Source: a bacterium
GTDB lineage: Bacteria; SAR324; XYD2-FULL-50-16
Assembly (NCBI GenBank): GCA_018829445.1
Contig: JAHJTV010000038.1
Location: 1 to 64,000, forward strand
DNA: 64,000 nucleotides
Direction: 5' to 3'
The notes below the pieces were generated by a model. That model made no database searches. It worked only from the letters and a program-made list of their open reading frames with translations, and was not told the DNA's origin. The stretch's first letter is position 1. Each line of letters starts with the position of its first letter. Position numbers and translations under genes: made by a program. This document shows positions 1 to 8,966 of the stretch, in pieces.

Positions 1-698
1 ACCGCAGGGTGGTATCATATCTTAGGTGTTGGCAAATATGTATTTACATTATGCCTTGGATTTATGGTTTGAAAAGGTGGTGAAACCTCAGTGTCGAGGT
101 CGAGCTCTCATTTACCGCTTTGCCGATGACTTTGTCTGTGCCTTTCAATATAGGGATGATGCGAACAAGTTTTATCGCAACTTACCCAAGAGGCTTGGAA
201 AGTTTGATCTCCAAGTCGCACCGGAAAAGACGCAAATTCTTCGATTCAGTCGTTTTCACCCGACGATGCGCAGGCGATTCACCTTTTTAGGCTTTGAGTT
301 TTACTGGGAGCCTGATAGAAAAGGAATTCCCCGTGTCAAACGTAGAACGTCCCGTAAGAAGTTGAGAGGGATTGTCAGTAACATTACGGAATGGATTCGG
401 AAAAATAGGCATTTACCGGAAAGGAAGTTCTTTCAGGTGATCAATGCCAAACTTCGTGGCCATTACAATTACTATGATTCTCAGTCGATATGGACTTATT
501 ATCATCAAGCCATAGGTATCTGTTTTTAAATGGCTGAACCGCAGAAGTCAGCGGAAGAGTTACACGTGGGAGCGCTTTAGGCGCAACCTAAAGGAATACT
601 AACGGATTTGGAAGCCACGAATCACCGAAAAAAAGCATCACCGTATGTTGATTACCAAGTTTGTTTTTGACGGAAACGAGTACAACCGAGGAGCCCCG
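1..698 (+). pseudogene. ltrA: Decayed group II intron reverse transcriptase/maturase (LtrA-like), C-terminal part
   Basis: Read from base 2, the frame gives the RT motif PQGGIIS, then an in-frame TAG at 23-25, then VLANMYLHY and the catalytic block YRFADDF, followed by the thumb/maturase region (KTQILRFSRF, LRGHYNYY). The frame is lost around 521-530 at a run of T: it stops at TAA 527-529, while the +1 register continues as FKWLNRRSQRKSYTWERF. That second frame meets another TAA at 600-602, then continues with KPRITEKKHHRML and ends at TGA 699-701. Intact relatives read straight through all these blocks, so there are three independent lesions and the protein is not functional. The 5' part lies outside the window. 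A downstream GTG at 26 would open a 167-aa frame, but it starts inside the RT core and is unlikely to be a real gene. Confidence 0.85.
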
Positions 699-763
699 TG
701 AGGGAAAACTTCATGCGGGGATCTGTTCGGGGGGCAACGGGTAACCGGTGTCCCTACCGAGAC
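685..763 (+). ncRNA. Group II intron domain V and VI remnant (3' end of intron)
   Basis: Directly after the maturase remnant, bases 690-724 fold as a domain V hairpin. GAGCCCCG pairs with CGGGGATC, a two-base TG bulge follows, and TGAG/CTTCA closes a GGAAAA loop. The following GC-rich stretch with TCCCTACCGAGAC fits domain VI and the intron 3' end near 763. This marks the end of the intron whose RT lies at 1-698. Identified from the classic bulged stem; no covariance model was run. Confidence 0.65.
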
Positions 764-814
764 GGAAGCTTTTAATGGTCATAGTCTTCTTATCTGGGGA
801 ATAAAAGGTACAAG

Positions 815-1153
815 ATGATTGAATCAAAAGTAATCGGGTACATCGCTTATATTGATAAAGAGTATCCAATTTGTTCAGGAGATGCTTGTCTTATTGCTGG
901 TAGCGAATCAGAGGTACTTAGCAAAGTTATGAACATAAATCCTGAGAATAGGGACTCATATCGGACCAGAAAAGCCCGATTTGGAGACATTGTAAATGGC
1001 ATGCAACATGGCGGTGCATATGCATTCGACAAAGAGTCATACAGTCGTTTTTTCCCTTTAGCCAAACAGGTAGGTCTCAATGTCTCAGAAGCAGATTTTG
1101 AAGAAATGGAAAAACAAGGAGATGAATTTTTCACAGTACGACTTGATATTTGA
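815..1153 (+). CDS. Small hypothetical protein (112 aa)
   Basis: A 112-aa acidic soluble protein with no signal peptide or membrane segment and no family I recognise. It begins MIESKVIGYIAYIDKEYP and has a Gly/His-rich middle (NGMQHGGAYAF). An AAAGG about 5 bases before the ATG could serve as ribosome binding site. It sits between two group II intron remnants, 50 bases after the presumed 3' end of the first, so it may be a passenger gene or a surviving piece of the invaded locus. An overlapping reverse frame (847-1212) exists, but the forward frame has the better start signal. Function unknown. Confidence 0.5.
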   Translation: MIESKVIGYIAYIDKEYPICSGDACLIAGSESEVLSKVMNINPENRDSYRTRKARFGDIVNGMQHGGAYAFDKESYSRFFPLAKQVGLNVSEADFEEMEKQGDEFFTVRLDI

Positions 1154-1299
1154 ACTACACTCTTTCCCAACAACATTCTGGAGCCGACGGTAACCGCCTT
1201 GGGTGAGCTCAAAGTTTAACGTTCTTGGTAACATTATCTTTAATCAACCACCGTCGCAGCCGCGGCTCAGAATTACATTATCGCGCCGAGGAAAGCTCG

Positions 1300-1500
1300 G
1301 TGTATCTGGCAGGGTGAAAGTCCCTGCAGGGAATAGATGCTGAGAAGCATCTGTGTAAGGGCTAGCCACCCACCCGTATCGAGCCTTGGACTCATGGCGG
1401 AGTAATGTCGAGAGATATGACGAACAAAATGGGTTAAGCGATTACCGTTTTCGGAACCTTTACCAGCTCCTGAACGTTGTACACTGACAATCAAGTGCTC
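1300..1500 (+). mobile_element. 5' domain I remnant of a second group II intron
   Basis: From about 1300 the sequence begins GTGTATCTGG and contains the hairpin GCAGGG-TGAAAGT-CCCTGC. This is the GGGTGAAAGTCCC element typical of the 5' end of bacterial group II introns. Further on, ACAAAATGGGTTAAGCG (about 1424-1440) also resembles conserved domain I sequence. No RT follows on this strand, so this is a 5' fragment of a different copy from the one ending at 763. The end near 1500 is approximate. The 146 bases between the preceding CDS and this fragment hold nothing I can name. Confidence 0.55.
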
Positions 1501-1518
1501 GGGCTTTTTTCCCAAGCA

Positions 1519-1647
1519 ACGTGGGATGAAGTGTTCAAGAATGCTGGAATCACAATGCAGAAAACAAAGCTGGACAGCATCTATGACTCGTATATTCTAA
1601 ATGACGGAGAGTATCCACTTACAGTCTTCGTTGGGCAAAAAGCATGA
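1519..1647 (+). pseudogene. Orphan C-terminal coding fragment
   Basis: An open frame without a plausible start reads TWDEVFKNAGITMQKTK, continues LDSIYDSYILNDGEYPL and TVFVGQKA, and stops at TGA 1645-1647. The composition looks protein-like, and it lies just downstream of the intron 5' fragment. This would fit the 3' end of a host gene cut off by an insertion or deletion. I do not recognise the family. The stretch 1648-1823 after it holds nothing identifiable. Confidence 0.4.
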
Positions 1648-1823
1648 TAGGACAAGAAGTACAATTACAGGCACATGGATGGTTTATAAACACTACATCA
1701 GACAGCTATCGCCATTTGGTTGTGTTTTTTACCCAAAGTTTCCAATAAAGATCATTGTTAATCAACTATCAACACATAACCCGTTCTGCACTTTTCAGCG
1801 AACTGACTAGTATCTGGCAATCA

Positions 1824-2024
1824 TCAGCAAATCTGCAAAACTCCAATCCGCGGCATTCCAGTTCGCTGCTGCATGTTTCGCAGCTCATTATCCGGTTCAT
1901 CAAGCACAACATTGCTCAGTAATGGACTCAGTGGACTGCCTTGGTCTGTTCCTTTCAATGTAACCTCAACATGTCCGTCTATATATAATACGCCACTTCG
2001 AAGAATGATCCCAAGAATACGCAA
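1824..2024 (-). pseudogene. Fragment of a group II intron reverse transcriptase (different lineage)
   Basis: On the minus strand this frame reads ILRSGVLYIDGHVEVTLK, then GTDQGSPLSPLLSN and VVLDEPDNEL. This is RT motif 4 and its lead-in (usually GTPQGGPLSPLLANIVLDELD). Both flanks are lost: there is no YADD block downstream and no N-terminal domain upstream. The motif differs from the PQGGIIS form of the RT at the left edge, so it comes from another intron family. The opposite orientation also argues for a separate insertion. Non-functional. Confidence 0.75.
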
Positions 2025-2032
2025 TTAGTTGC

Positions 2033-2377
2033 TATAAAGACTCCCATGCAAAAAAGAACAATAAAATTGAAATTGGGGCTGAAGCAATAAGACTAGCAGC
2101 TTCCCGTATCGAGAGAAACGAACTTTCGAAGCAAGGTCTACTCCAGCTAAAATATTTTGTTCTAGCTCTTGGAGCTAGACGTGCACTCGACTTTTAGTGG
2201 TATTTGAGTAAATCTGTTCCTTCTCTTGCAGAATTAAAGAAAAAGCAAGCCTACATTCTTGGAAGCGCACATTCTTCATCAGTCAAAGATAACAGCATTC
2301 AACTAGCAAACGATCTGAAAATACTTTCAGATATCGAGTATGAGTTTGAATATAAGTTATTGAGAGAATTATCCTGA
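2033..2377 (+). pseudogene. Broken ORF with one in-frame stop, unknown family
   Basis: The frame reads YKDSHAKKNNKIEIGAEA, IRLAASRIERNELSKQ and FVLALGARRALDF, meets TAG at 2195-2197, then continues WYLSKSVPSLAELKK through DLKILSDIEYEFEYKLL to TGA at 2375-2377. Both halves have protein-like, helix-rich composition in the same register, so a single nonsense change in an older gene is the simplest reading. No start codon survives. Family not recognised. Bases 2378-2480 hold nothing I can identify. Confidence 0.45.
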
Positions 2378-2480
2378 CAATCGAATACAACGAATCTTTT
2401 CGTCGCGATGTTCCTCAAAAGTAAGGGAGATCCAAAAATGTGTAAACGGGAAATCGGGGTTAAATTATTAATCCGTAGGT

Positions 2481-4283
2481 TTATTTTTGGTGATCGGGTA
2501 TTTTAATGTTTTTTTCTGGCTCGGGTTCTATTGAATTCAGTAGCTGAACATAATAGCCATTACTCTTCATGAGGCTTTGGTGATTTCCCTGTTCAACAAT
2601 CCTTCCGTTCTGCATGACCAGAATTCTATCTGCGTTTCTGATGGTGCTGAGTCGATGAGCGACTGCGATGACTGTTTTCTCTTTAAATATTTTTTCAATC
2701 GCTTTTTGAATTAAATCTTCGGTGATTGAATCGACGGAGCTGGTGGCTTCATCCAGAAGAATCAATTCCGTTCTACCGGCTATTGCCCTTGCAAAAGAGA
2801 TCAGTTGCGCCTGTCCTGCTGATAGGTTGGATCCATTATCAATAACCTGGTAGTCGAGACCTTCCGGTATTTTGTCTATAAATTCATCGGCATGAACATA
2901 TTCAATCGATTTTCGTAAGACCTCCTGATTCACCTCTTTTCTATTCAAGGATATGTTAAAAGCAAGGCTCTCGTTGAAGAGGTATACATCCTGATTCATC
3001 ATAGTCACAAGTTTATTGACATCTATTCGAGAAAACTCCTTAAGCTCAATGCCGTTTATTTTTATCGATCCTTCATATTGTCCATAATTTTTAGTGATGA
3101 GTTTTAATACTGTTGATTTACCAGATCCCGTCGTTCCGATTATGGCGATTTTTTCTCCCTTTGAAAGTGAAAATGAGATATCATTCAAGACAGTTGATCC
3201 TTTTCCGTAGGAAAAGCTTACATTCTTGAACTCCAGTGATTCAAAGCTTCCAATGTTTTGCTGAAATTTGATTCCTGGTGATGGTTCCTGCTCCTGTTCT
3301 TCATTGAAGAGCCTGTTAATGTGCTCAAGTGCAGCCAGTGCTCTTTGAATGAGGGCTATCTGTTGAGCGAATTCTCTGATGGGAATGAATATTCTACTCA
3401 AGGTATTGATAAAACCAATCAATACACCAATGGTGATAACCTCGGATAAAATCTGTCTCGTCCCATACCATATGACCAGGGCCATTGTTACAGAGGTCAG
3501 ACTATCAATTATTGAAAAAAGAAAGGCGTCGTAGCTATTAGATTTTGTTTGAGATATTAGAAAACGTTTATTTTTTTCCTTAAATTTTTTTATCACCTTT
3601 TTTTCGGAGACAAACAGCTGGATGGTTTTAATGCCGTTTAAGCACTCTTGCAAGTAGCCGGTTGTGTCTGCCATGGCTTCTCTTGCGGAATTAAAATAGT
3701 ATCGTAGTCTTCTGCGAATAAATGTTACAATCAGGTAGACAATCGGAAAAACCAGGATAATCACAAGTGCAAGTTTCCAACTGAGATAAAACAGAAAACA
3801 AAGAAGAGACACAGTTTTGAAAAAGTCAGTGAATAAGGCCAATACACCGACGGCAATTGATTCTCCCATGGTTTCCATATCACTGGTCAATCTGCTGAGA
3901 GTAACACCGATGGGATGTTTATCGAAATAGGTGCGGGGAAGCTTTAGAGTATGTTCGTACAGTGCCTGTCTCATCCTGGCGATGGTTAACTGCCCCGCTT
4001 TCTGAAGGGAAAAGGTGTAAGTGCCGTCTGCAAGGTAACTTAAAACAACAACACCAGCAAAAACCGCACTCATCTTGTACAATCCTGAGAGATTACCGAC
4101 AACGATATAATTATCGACGATATGAACCAGAATTAATGGGATCAGCACAGAAGCCCCGGTTGTAAAAGGAACTGCAACCAAGGCGATAATAAGCCAGATC
4201 TTATGTGGCCCAAGAAACCGATAAAAAACCTGCAGGAGTTTTAAATCAGTAGCTTGAAGTTTGGCCTTACCTGGTTTTTTCAT
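2481..4283 (-). CDS. ABC exporter half-transporter, MdlB-like (canonical ATP site residues)
   Basis: A 600-aa type IV ABC exporter half: six transmembrane helices in the first ~320 residues, then a nucleotide-binding domain with Walker A GTTGSGKS (383-390), signature LSAGQ (487-491), Walker B LILLDEATSSVD with the catalytic Glu (about 512) and H-loop His (about 543). It pairs with the upstream half-transporter to form a heterodimeric exporter of lipid, drug or peptide type; the substrate cannot be read from sequence. I chose the ATG at 4283 because it overlaps the upstream stop as ATGA and sits after GGAACAGGGAAA. A start at 4304 would add seven residues but would lie deep inside the preceding gene. 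Last gene of the minus-strand operon beginning at 9983. Confidence 0.9.
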   Translation of the reverse strand: MKKPGKAKLQATDLKLLQVFYRFLGPHKIWLIIALVAVPFTTGASVLIPLILVHIVDNYIVVGNLSGLYKMSAVFAGVVVLSYLADGTYTFSLQKAGQLTIARMRQALYEHTLKLPRTYFDKHPIGVTLSRLTSDMETMGESIAVGVLALFTDFFKTVSLLCFLFYLSWKLALVIILVFPIVYLIVTFIRRRLRYYFNSAREAMADTTGYLQECLNGIKTIQLFVSEKKVIKKFKEKNKRFLISQTKSNSYDAFLFSIIDSLTSVTMALVIWYGTRQILSEVITIGVLIGFINTLSRIFIPIREFAQQIALIQRALAALEHINRLFNEEQEQEPSPGIKFQQNIGSFESLEFKNVSFSYGKGSTVLNDISFSLSKGEKIAIIGTTGSGKSTVLKLITKNYGQYEGSIKINGIELKEFSRIDVNKLVTMMNQDVYLFNESLAFNISLNRKEVNQEVLRKSIEYVHADEFIDKIPEGLDYQVIDNGSNLSAGQAQLISFARAIAGRTELILLDEATSSVDSITEDLIQKAIEKIFKEKTVIAVAHRLSTIRNADRILVMQNGRIVEQGNHQSLMKSNGYYVQLLNSIEPEPEKNIKIPDHQK

Positions 4284-6043
4284 TTTCCCTGTTCCTGTAA
4301 ACACCAGGTCTCATAATAAAGTCCGGGTTGGTTGATCAATTCTTTATGAGTGCCTGAATCTGCAATTCTGCCTTCGTCCAGTACCAGGATCAAGTCGGCT
4401 TCTTCAAGAGCCTGAACCCGGTGGGACACAATTAAAAGACTTCTGGCAGTCCTTCTTTTCATAATGTGCTTTAGTAAAAATCTCTCTGTTTCATTATCTA
4501 CGGCAGATAGAACATTATCCAAAATAAGTAGATCGTGGGGCGCCATCATGGAGCGAGCCAGGCTGATTCTTTGTTTCTGTCCTCCGGATAGCATAATCCC
4601 TCTTTCTCCAATCATGGTTTCATATTCATTGGGAAACCGGTCTATTTCATCCTTCAAAGCTGCTTCAAATACTATTCGTTCTGTTATTTCCTGTGTAATC
4701 TCCTCTTCGTTTTCAGCGCCAAAAAGAATATTGCAAAGAATGGTGTCGGAAAAAAGAAACACATCTTGTGATACTGTTCTTACAATATGCCTGATATCCG
4801 CTCTGGAAAAACTATTAATGTCTTTTCCCCCGACAAAAATTGACCCGTCGGGTACAGAGAAGTAGCGATTCAGGCAGTTCACCAGGGTTGTTTTGCCTGA
4901 CCCGATCTTCCCCAGAATGCCAACGGTTTGATCTGGCATGATAGTAAACGAAATGTCCTTTAAAACAGGTGTTGCAGAACCCGGGTAGGAGTATTTCAGG
5001 TTTTTCACTTCGATACCCGCATTAAACAGTCCTGAAAGCTCACTTTTAGGCGATCTTACCAAATCTATTTTATCTGTCTTTTGACTGATGATAGTCTCAA
5101 TGCTGGTCAAGCCGACCAAACCTGTTTGGATAATAGTTGTTAACCATCCCAGTCCCATGATGGGCATACTTAACAAAGCGGAATAAGCCATAAAAGCTGT
5201 CAATTCTCCAATTGTAAAACCGGCATTAATAACGTAATAGCCGCCAATGGATAAAATAATAATCTTCAGTATGTTCTCAAGATTTTGCAGTACCGGCATT
5301 AAAAACGAACGAAAGAAAGATATTCTCAAAGATAGCTTGAGCATTCTTGAATTGTGCTGATTAAGTTTTGCAACGTTCCAGTCAAACAGGTTAAATCCCT
5401 TTATGATATCGATGCCCGAAAGCGAGGAAACAACAAACGAGGAGAGATTTTGGAGGGCAACCATCCTTGTCCTCATATTCCTGGTCACAAAGTGCATGCC
5501 GATTCTGATGATGACAAATACAATCAAAATCGGAACGACAATATAGAGAGTCAGTTGCGGAGAAAGCTGCCACATCTTGTAGGGGGTCAAAGATAGAGCT
5601 GTAGCGATATTGAACATCTGCATCATACCAAAACCGCAAATCAGCCGAACTCCATTGATATCATTCTGTATTCTGGAGATGATTCCGCCTGTTGGATTTT
5701 TGTCATAATAGTCTTTTTGCAGTTGTGTCAGTTTTGCAAACAGGTCATTCTTGATTTTATACTCTATTGCTCTACCCGGGTTAAAGAAGAAGATGCGGGA
5801 AAGAGCTCTGACAAATACAATTGAAATAGCCAGAAGCAGCATGATTAGCAGGTATCGGAACAATTGACTTTGGTTATCCTGAAGACTGACAGAATATTTC
5901 GAAATCAGATCAATGGATAGCTTGAGATATTCAGGAATGGTAACAGATATTAAATTGGTGAGGATGATAAAAAAAACACCTGCGATATAGGAGAATTTGT
6001 GTTGTTTTAGATAACCAAAAATGAACTTAAGTTGAGGAATCAT
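4280..6043 (-). CDS. ABC exporter half-transporter, MdlA-like (degenerate catalytic Glu)
   Basis: A 587-aa exporter half: membrane domain to about residue 320, then Walker A GKIGSGKT (378-385), Q-loop Gln near 426, signature LSGGQKQRISLARS (485-498), Walker B LLILDNVLSAVD and H-loop His 541. The residue after the Walker B Asp, normally the catalytic Glu, is Asn510. In heterodimeric exporters one subunit commonly carries a degenerate site, so this and the next gene very likely form one asymmetric transporter. The start ATG overlaps the stop of the WD40 gene (ATGA at 6043-6040), and its own stop overlaps the next start the same way. This implies coupled translation and fixed stoichiometry. Confidence 0.9.
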   Translation of the reverse strand: MIPQLKFIFGYLKQHKFSYIAGVFFIILTNLISVTIPEYLKLSIDLISKYSVSLQDNQSQLFRYLLIMLLLAISIVFVRALSRIFFFNPGRAIEYKIKNDLFAKLTQLQKDYYDKNPTGGIISRIQNDINGVRLICGFGMMQMFNIATALSLTPYKMWQLSPQLTLYIVVPILIVFVIIRIGMHFVTRNMRTRMVALQNLSSFVVSSLSGIDIIKGFNLFDWNVAKLNQHNSRMLKLSLRISFFRSFLMPVLQNLENILKIIILSIGGYYVINAGFTIGELTAFMAYSALLSMPIMGLGWLTTIIQTGLVGLTSIETIISQKTDKIDLVRSPKSELSGLFNAGIEVKNLKYSYPGSATPVLKDISFTIMPDQTVGILGKIGSGKTTLVNCLNRYFSVPDGSIFVGGKDINSFSRADIRHIVRTVSQDVFLFSDTILCNILFGAENEEEITQEITERIVFEAALKDEIDRFPNEYETMIGERGIMLSGGQKQRISLARSMMAPHDLLILDNVLSAVDNETERFLLKHIMKRRTARSLLIVSHRVQALEEADLILVLDEGRIADSGTHKELINQPGLYYETWCLQEQGK

Positions 6044-8952
6044 TTCAATAAAGCTGTCAATCTCTGATCCTGTTTATCAATAATAAAAGCCTGGCGGACT
6101 TTTTCATTAACCCTCAGGTAGTAATTCCCCCCTCTTAACAAAAGGGTTTTCCGCTTTTCTGCATCGGTAAAAAAAGTCATCCAATCACTCTTTCCCCGGC
6201 GAAGTTGAAACGAAACGAGGTCGTTTTGGATGCCCCATTGCAGTACATTAGAAAGATCAATAAAATAATATCCATAAATCGATTGGTTTTTCACAGGCAG
6301 AAAAGGTCTCAAAGAAGTGATATTAATTTTGTTACGGTTATCTTCCACAGCTTCAATCAATGCGAAAATTCTGTCCCGGAAAACTTCGGAATTGTCCTGA
6401 AGACCCTCGAAAACAGTAAAATCTATGCTAAATTTTTTATTGAGCAATTTTTGAATTGTTTCCACCGGTATATCAATAAAAAGCAAATACTGAGGCATTC
6501 TCAAAGTACTGATGTCATTTATACAGTCTACATATTCCATTGTTACTTCATTACTCTTCTCTATATTGGATTGGTCAAAGACCACCCCCAGCCATCTTCT
6601 GAAGAAACGAAAGACAGATTCGTTTGTACTGTAATTATAAACATTTTCCGCAAACAGGGCGTTTTCACCGAGTTTAGCCATTAAATAAATCATCTGAAGA
6701 TCTTTTTTTATAATAAAAACCTTCATCAATGCATGAAAAGCTGCCTGGTCGTTAAGAGTCTGTTTTAGAATACTTTTAGCTTCCTGTTCAATTTTTATAT
6801 AATCCCGGCAAATGTTATTTTGTTCCAAAAGTTCATTCAGGCTCTTTTGAACGGTTTCCAGGCTTCGGTCTTCTTGTACGGTTTTTATGTCAAAAATATT
6901 GTCCCGTTTTAGCTCTTCCTGTTCAGTTTTAATGTCCGTTTCAGATATGGCGGAAACAGTGGGAATATCGGTCGTCAAAACTGATTGACTTGGTTTCTCG
7001 GGTGTTGCCTGTCCACTCGTTCCGGTCAGTGTATTTAAAACTGGAGTATCAACCTTTTTTGCCTTCTTTTGAAATAGTTGTTTGGGAAGCCTCAATATGC
7101 TGATATCATTTCCCAAAGTTCCGACAGCTAGTAATGTACTGGCAGGTGTCATGGCAGAACCGGTAATTTGCTCTGTTTCACCTGAAAGGGTTCTGATGAA
7201 GGTGCCACTATCAATGTCCCAGAGCCGGATAGTTTTATCCCTGGATGCAGAAACCAGTGATGTTCCATCTTCAGAAAAATGAACGGAAGAAACGATAAAA
7301 TCATGGCCTGAAAGGATATTTTTTACATTTCCGGTTTTATATTCCCAAATGATAATATTGCGATCGTCTCCTGCACTGGCCAGAAGATCTTTTTCATTGG
7401 AAAAATCAATATCTCTGACACTTCGAGTATGTTTTTCCAAAGTATGAATTAGCCTCTGATCACTCTGTGTCCAAATCTTAATGGTCCTATCCACCGATGC
7501 GCTGGCATAATATTCTCCGCTCGGAGAGAATTTTATCCGTGTTATCTGTCCTTTATGTGCTGTTCGTTTATTGATCTCTTTGTTCTGATTTAGATCCCAG
7601 ATAATAATCTGTTTGTCTGCCCCTCCTGATATCAACAGGTTTTTGTTCGGATGAAAATCGATGGAATTCACTTTTCCGGCATGACCTTTTAATGTTGCTA
7701 CCACACTGCCATCGGTCATATTTTTAATCAGGATTTCAGAATTTGCTCCAGCCAGAGCAAACAGCTTACTGTCAGGTGATATCTTGATTTGTTGTGCTTC
7801 AAGATTTCCAATGTCATAACTTTTTAAAGCCTGCTTGCTGGCAATATTCCAGATTTTAACGGTTTTATCGGCGGAGAGGGAAGCAAGATATTTACCGTTT
7901 TTCGACGCATCCAGACTGATAATTGCTTTGGTGTGATCTTTCAGGGAGGCTAAAAATCCGTTATCTCCAAGCTCCCAGGTCTTAAGATAATTATTGGTAA
8001 AAACTCCCAGTACTTTTTTCCCATCCATACTCAACAAGCAATCTTTTACCGGTTTTTCGACAAGTTTTAACGTCGATTCAACCTTATTGGTTTTGAGATC
8101 CCACAAATAAATCTCCCCTTCGTCGGAACAACTTATCATCTTTGTGTTGCTAGGGTGGAATGAGATTCCAGTCACTTCTTTTTTATGCTCGGAAAGGGAT
8201 GATCTCTGTTTTCCATTCTTCCAGTCCCAAAGAATTATCTTTTTATCATCTGCACAGGAACCCAATATTTCACCATTGGGCATGAAGAGTATCTTGTTGA
8301 CTTTTGCAGTGTGTATTTTATGCGATCCGATATGTTTCTTTAGCACGGTATCCCATATTTTTATTTCATTGGATGCACTTGCCCACGCAATCATTCTATT
8401 GGAAGGGTGGATATCAACAGAAAAAACATTTCCTGAAGGCTCGGAAATCCCCTGCAAAACTTTGAATCGTTCAACATTCCAAATTAAAACTTTGTTGTCT
8501 TTTCCGGCTGATACCAGAATTTCTCCATCAATACTGAGTTTTAGAGAGGATACCACACCATCATGTCCAGTTAATACCTTAATAATACTGCCTTTTTTAT
8601 AATCCCAAACCGTGATGGTGTTATTTAGACCACCGGTAAACATCAAAGGTTTTGTTGGATGCATGACAATTGAAATAGCCTTGTGATCTCCGGTTCTAAT
8701 TGTTTTTACAAGAGCCCCGTTCTGATATCTCCAGATTCTGATCGTATACTGTTTATCCAAGGCAACAACGAAGTTGGTGTCTGCTGAGATGGTGCCGTCA
8801 AATACATTTCCCCGGGCTGTATGATAGGTCCGGTGAATGATATATTCGTTTTCGGCTTTCACTTCCGGTATGCTGAATAGAATAAGTAGAGCAAAAACCA
8901 GATAAAAAATTGCTAATGGGGGATGTGAGTTTTTTCTTCGAAGTCTAATCAT
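6040..8952 (-). CDS. Secreted WD40 protein with 14 beta-propeller blades and a C-terminal domain
   Basis: A 970-aa protein. Residues 1-34 form a Sec signal peptide (RLRRK, a hydrophobic stretch, then a VKA-ENE cleavage site). About 14 WD40 units follow to about residue 610, each ending in a motif such as ITVWDYKKG, VLIWNVERF, IKIWDTVLK, IILWDWKNG or IRLWDIDSG. This is enough for two seven-bladed propellers. The ninth (ILIKNMTDG) and last (ISILRLPKQ) are degenerate. A polar linker (about 620-700) leads to a ~270-aa C-terminal domain I do not recognise. WD40 propellers act as protein-interaction platforms; the signal peptide puts this one in the periplasm or outside. It is coupled by ATGA overlap to the ABC exporter and lies 14 bases after the K+ channel gene, so it may be a periplasmic partner of the transporter. 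That role is inference. Confidence 0.85.
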   Translation of the reverse strand: MIRLRRKNSHPPLAIFYLVFALLILFSIPEVKAENEYIIHRTYHTARGNVFDGTISADTNFVVALDKQYTIRIWRYQNGALVKTIRTGDHKAISIVMHPTKPLMFTGGLNNTITVWDYKKGSIIKVLTGHDGVVSSLKLSIDGEILVSAGKDNKVLIWNVERFKVLQGISEPSGNVFSVDIHPSNRMIAWASASNEIKIWDTVLKKHIGSHKIHTAKVNKILFMPNGEILGSCADDKKIILWDWKNGKQRSSLSEHKKEVTGISFHPSNTKMISCSDEGEIYLWDLKTNKVESTLKLVEKPVKDCLLSMDGKKVLGVFTNNYLKTWELGDNGFLASLKDHTKAIISLDASKNGKYLASLSADKTVKIWNIASKQALKSYDIGNLEAQQIKISPDSKLFALAGANSEILIKNMTDGSVVATLKGHAGKVNSIDFHPNKNLLISGGADKQIIIWDLNQNKEINKRTAHKGQITRIKFSPSGEYYASASVDRTIKIWTQSDQRLIHTLEKHTRSVRDIDFSNEKDLLASAGDDRNIIIWEYKTGNVKNILSGHDFIVSSVHFSEDGTSLVSASRDKTIRLWDIDSGTFIRTLSGETEQITGSAMTPASTLLAVGTLGNDISILRLPKQLFQKKAKKVDTPVLNTLTGTSGQATPEKPSQSVLTTDIPTVSAISETDIKTEQEELKRDNIFDIKTVQEDRSLETVQKSLNELLEQNNICRDYIKIEQEAKSILKQTLNDQAAFHALMKVFIIKKDLQMIYLMAKLGENALFAENVYNYSTNESVFRFFRRWLGVVFDQSNIEKSNEVTMEYVDCINDISTLRMPQYLLFIDIPVETIQKLLNKKFSIDFTVFEGLQDNSEVFRDRIFALIEAVEDNRNKINITSLRPFLPVKNQSIYGYYFIDLSNVLQWGIQNDLVSFQLRRGKSDWMTFFTDAEKRKTLLLRGGNYYLRVNEKVRQAFIIDKQDQRLTALLK

Positions 8953-8966
8953 AAACTGATATTGAA

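Noticed and set aside
1154..1300. Possible integron attC site after the 112-aa gene (TTTAACG and inverted CCCAA/TTGGG)
   Set aside because: The core sites do not pair as R''/R' and L''/L' boxes, and no integrase or further cassettes are present.
1601..1810. 69-aa forward ORF between intron remnants
   Set aside because: Overlaps the in-frame end of a better coding remnant (1519-1647) and has no supporting start signal or family.
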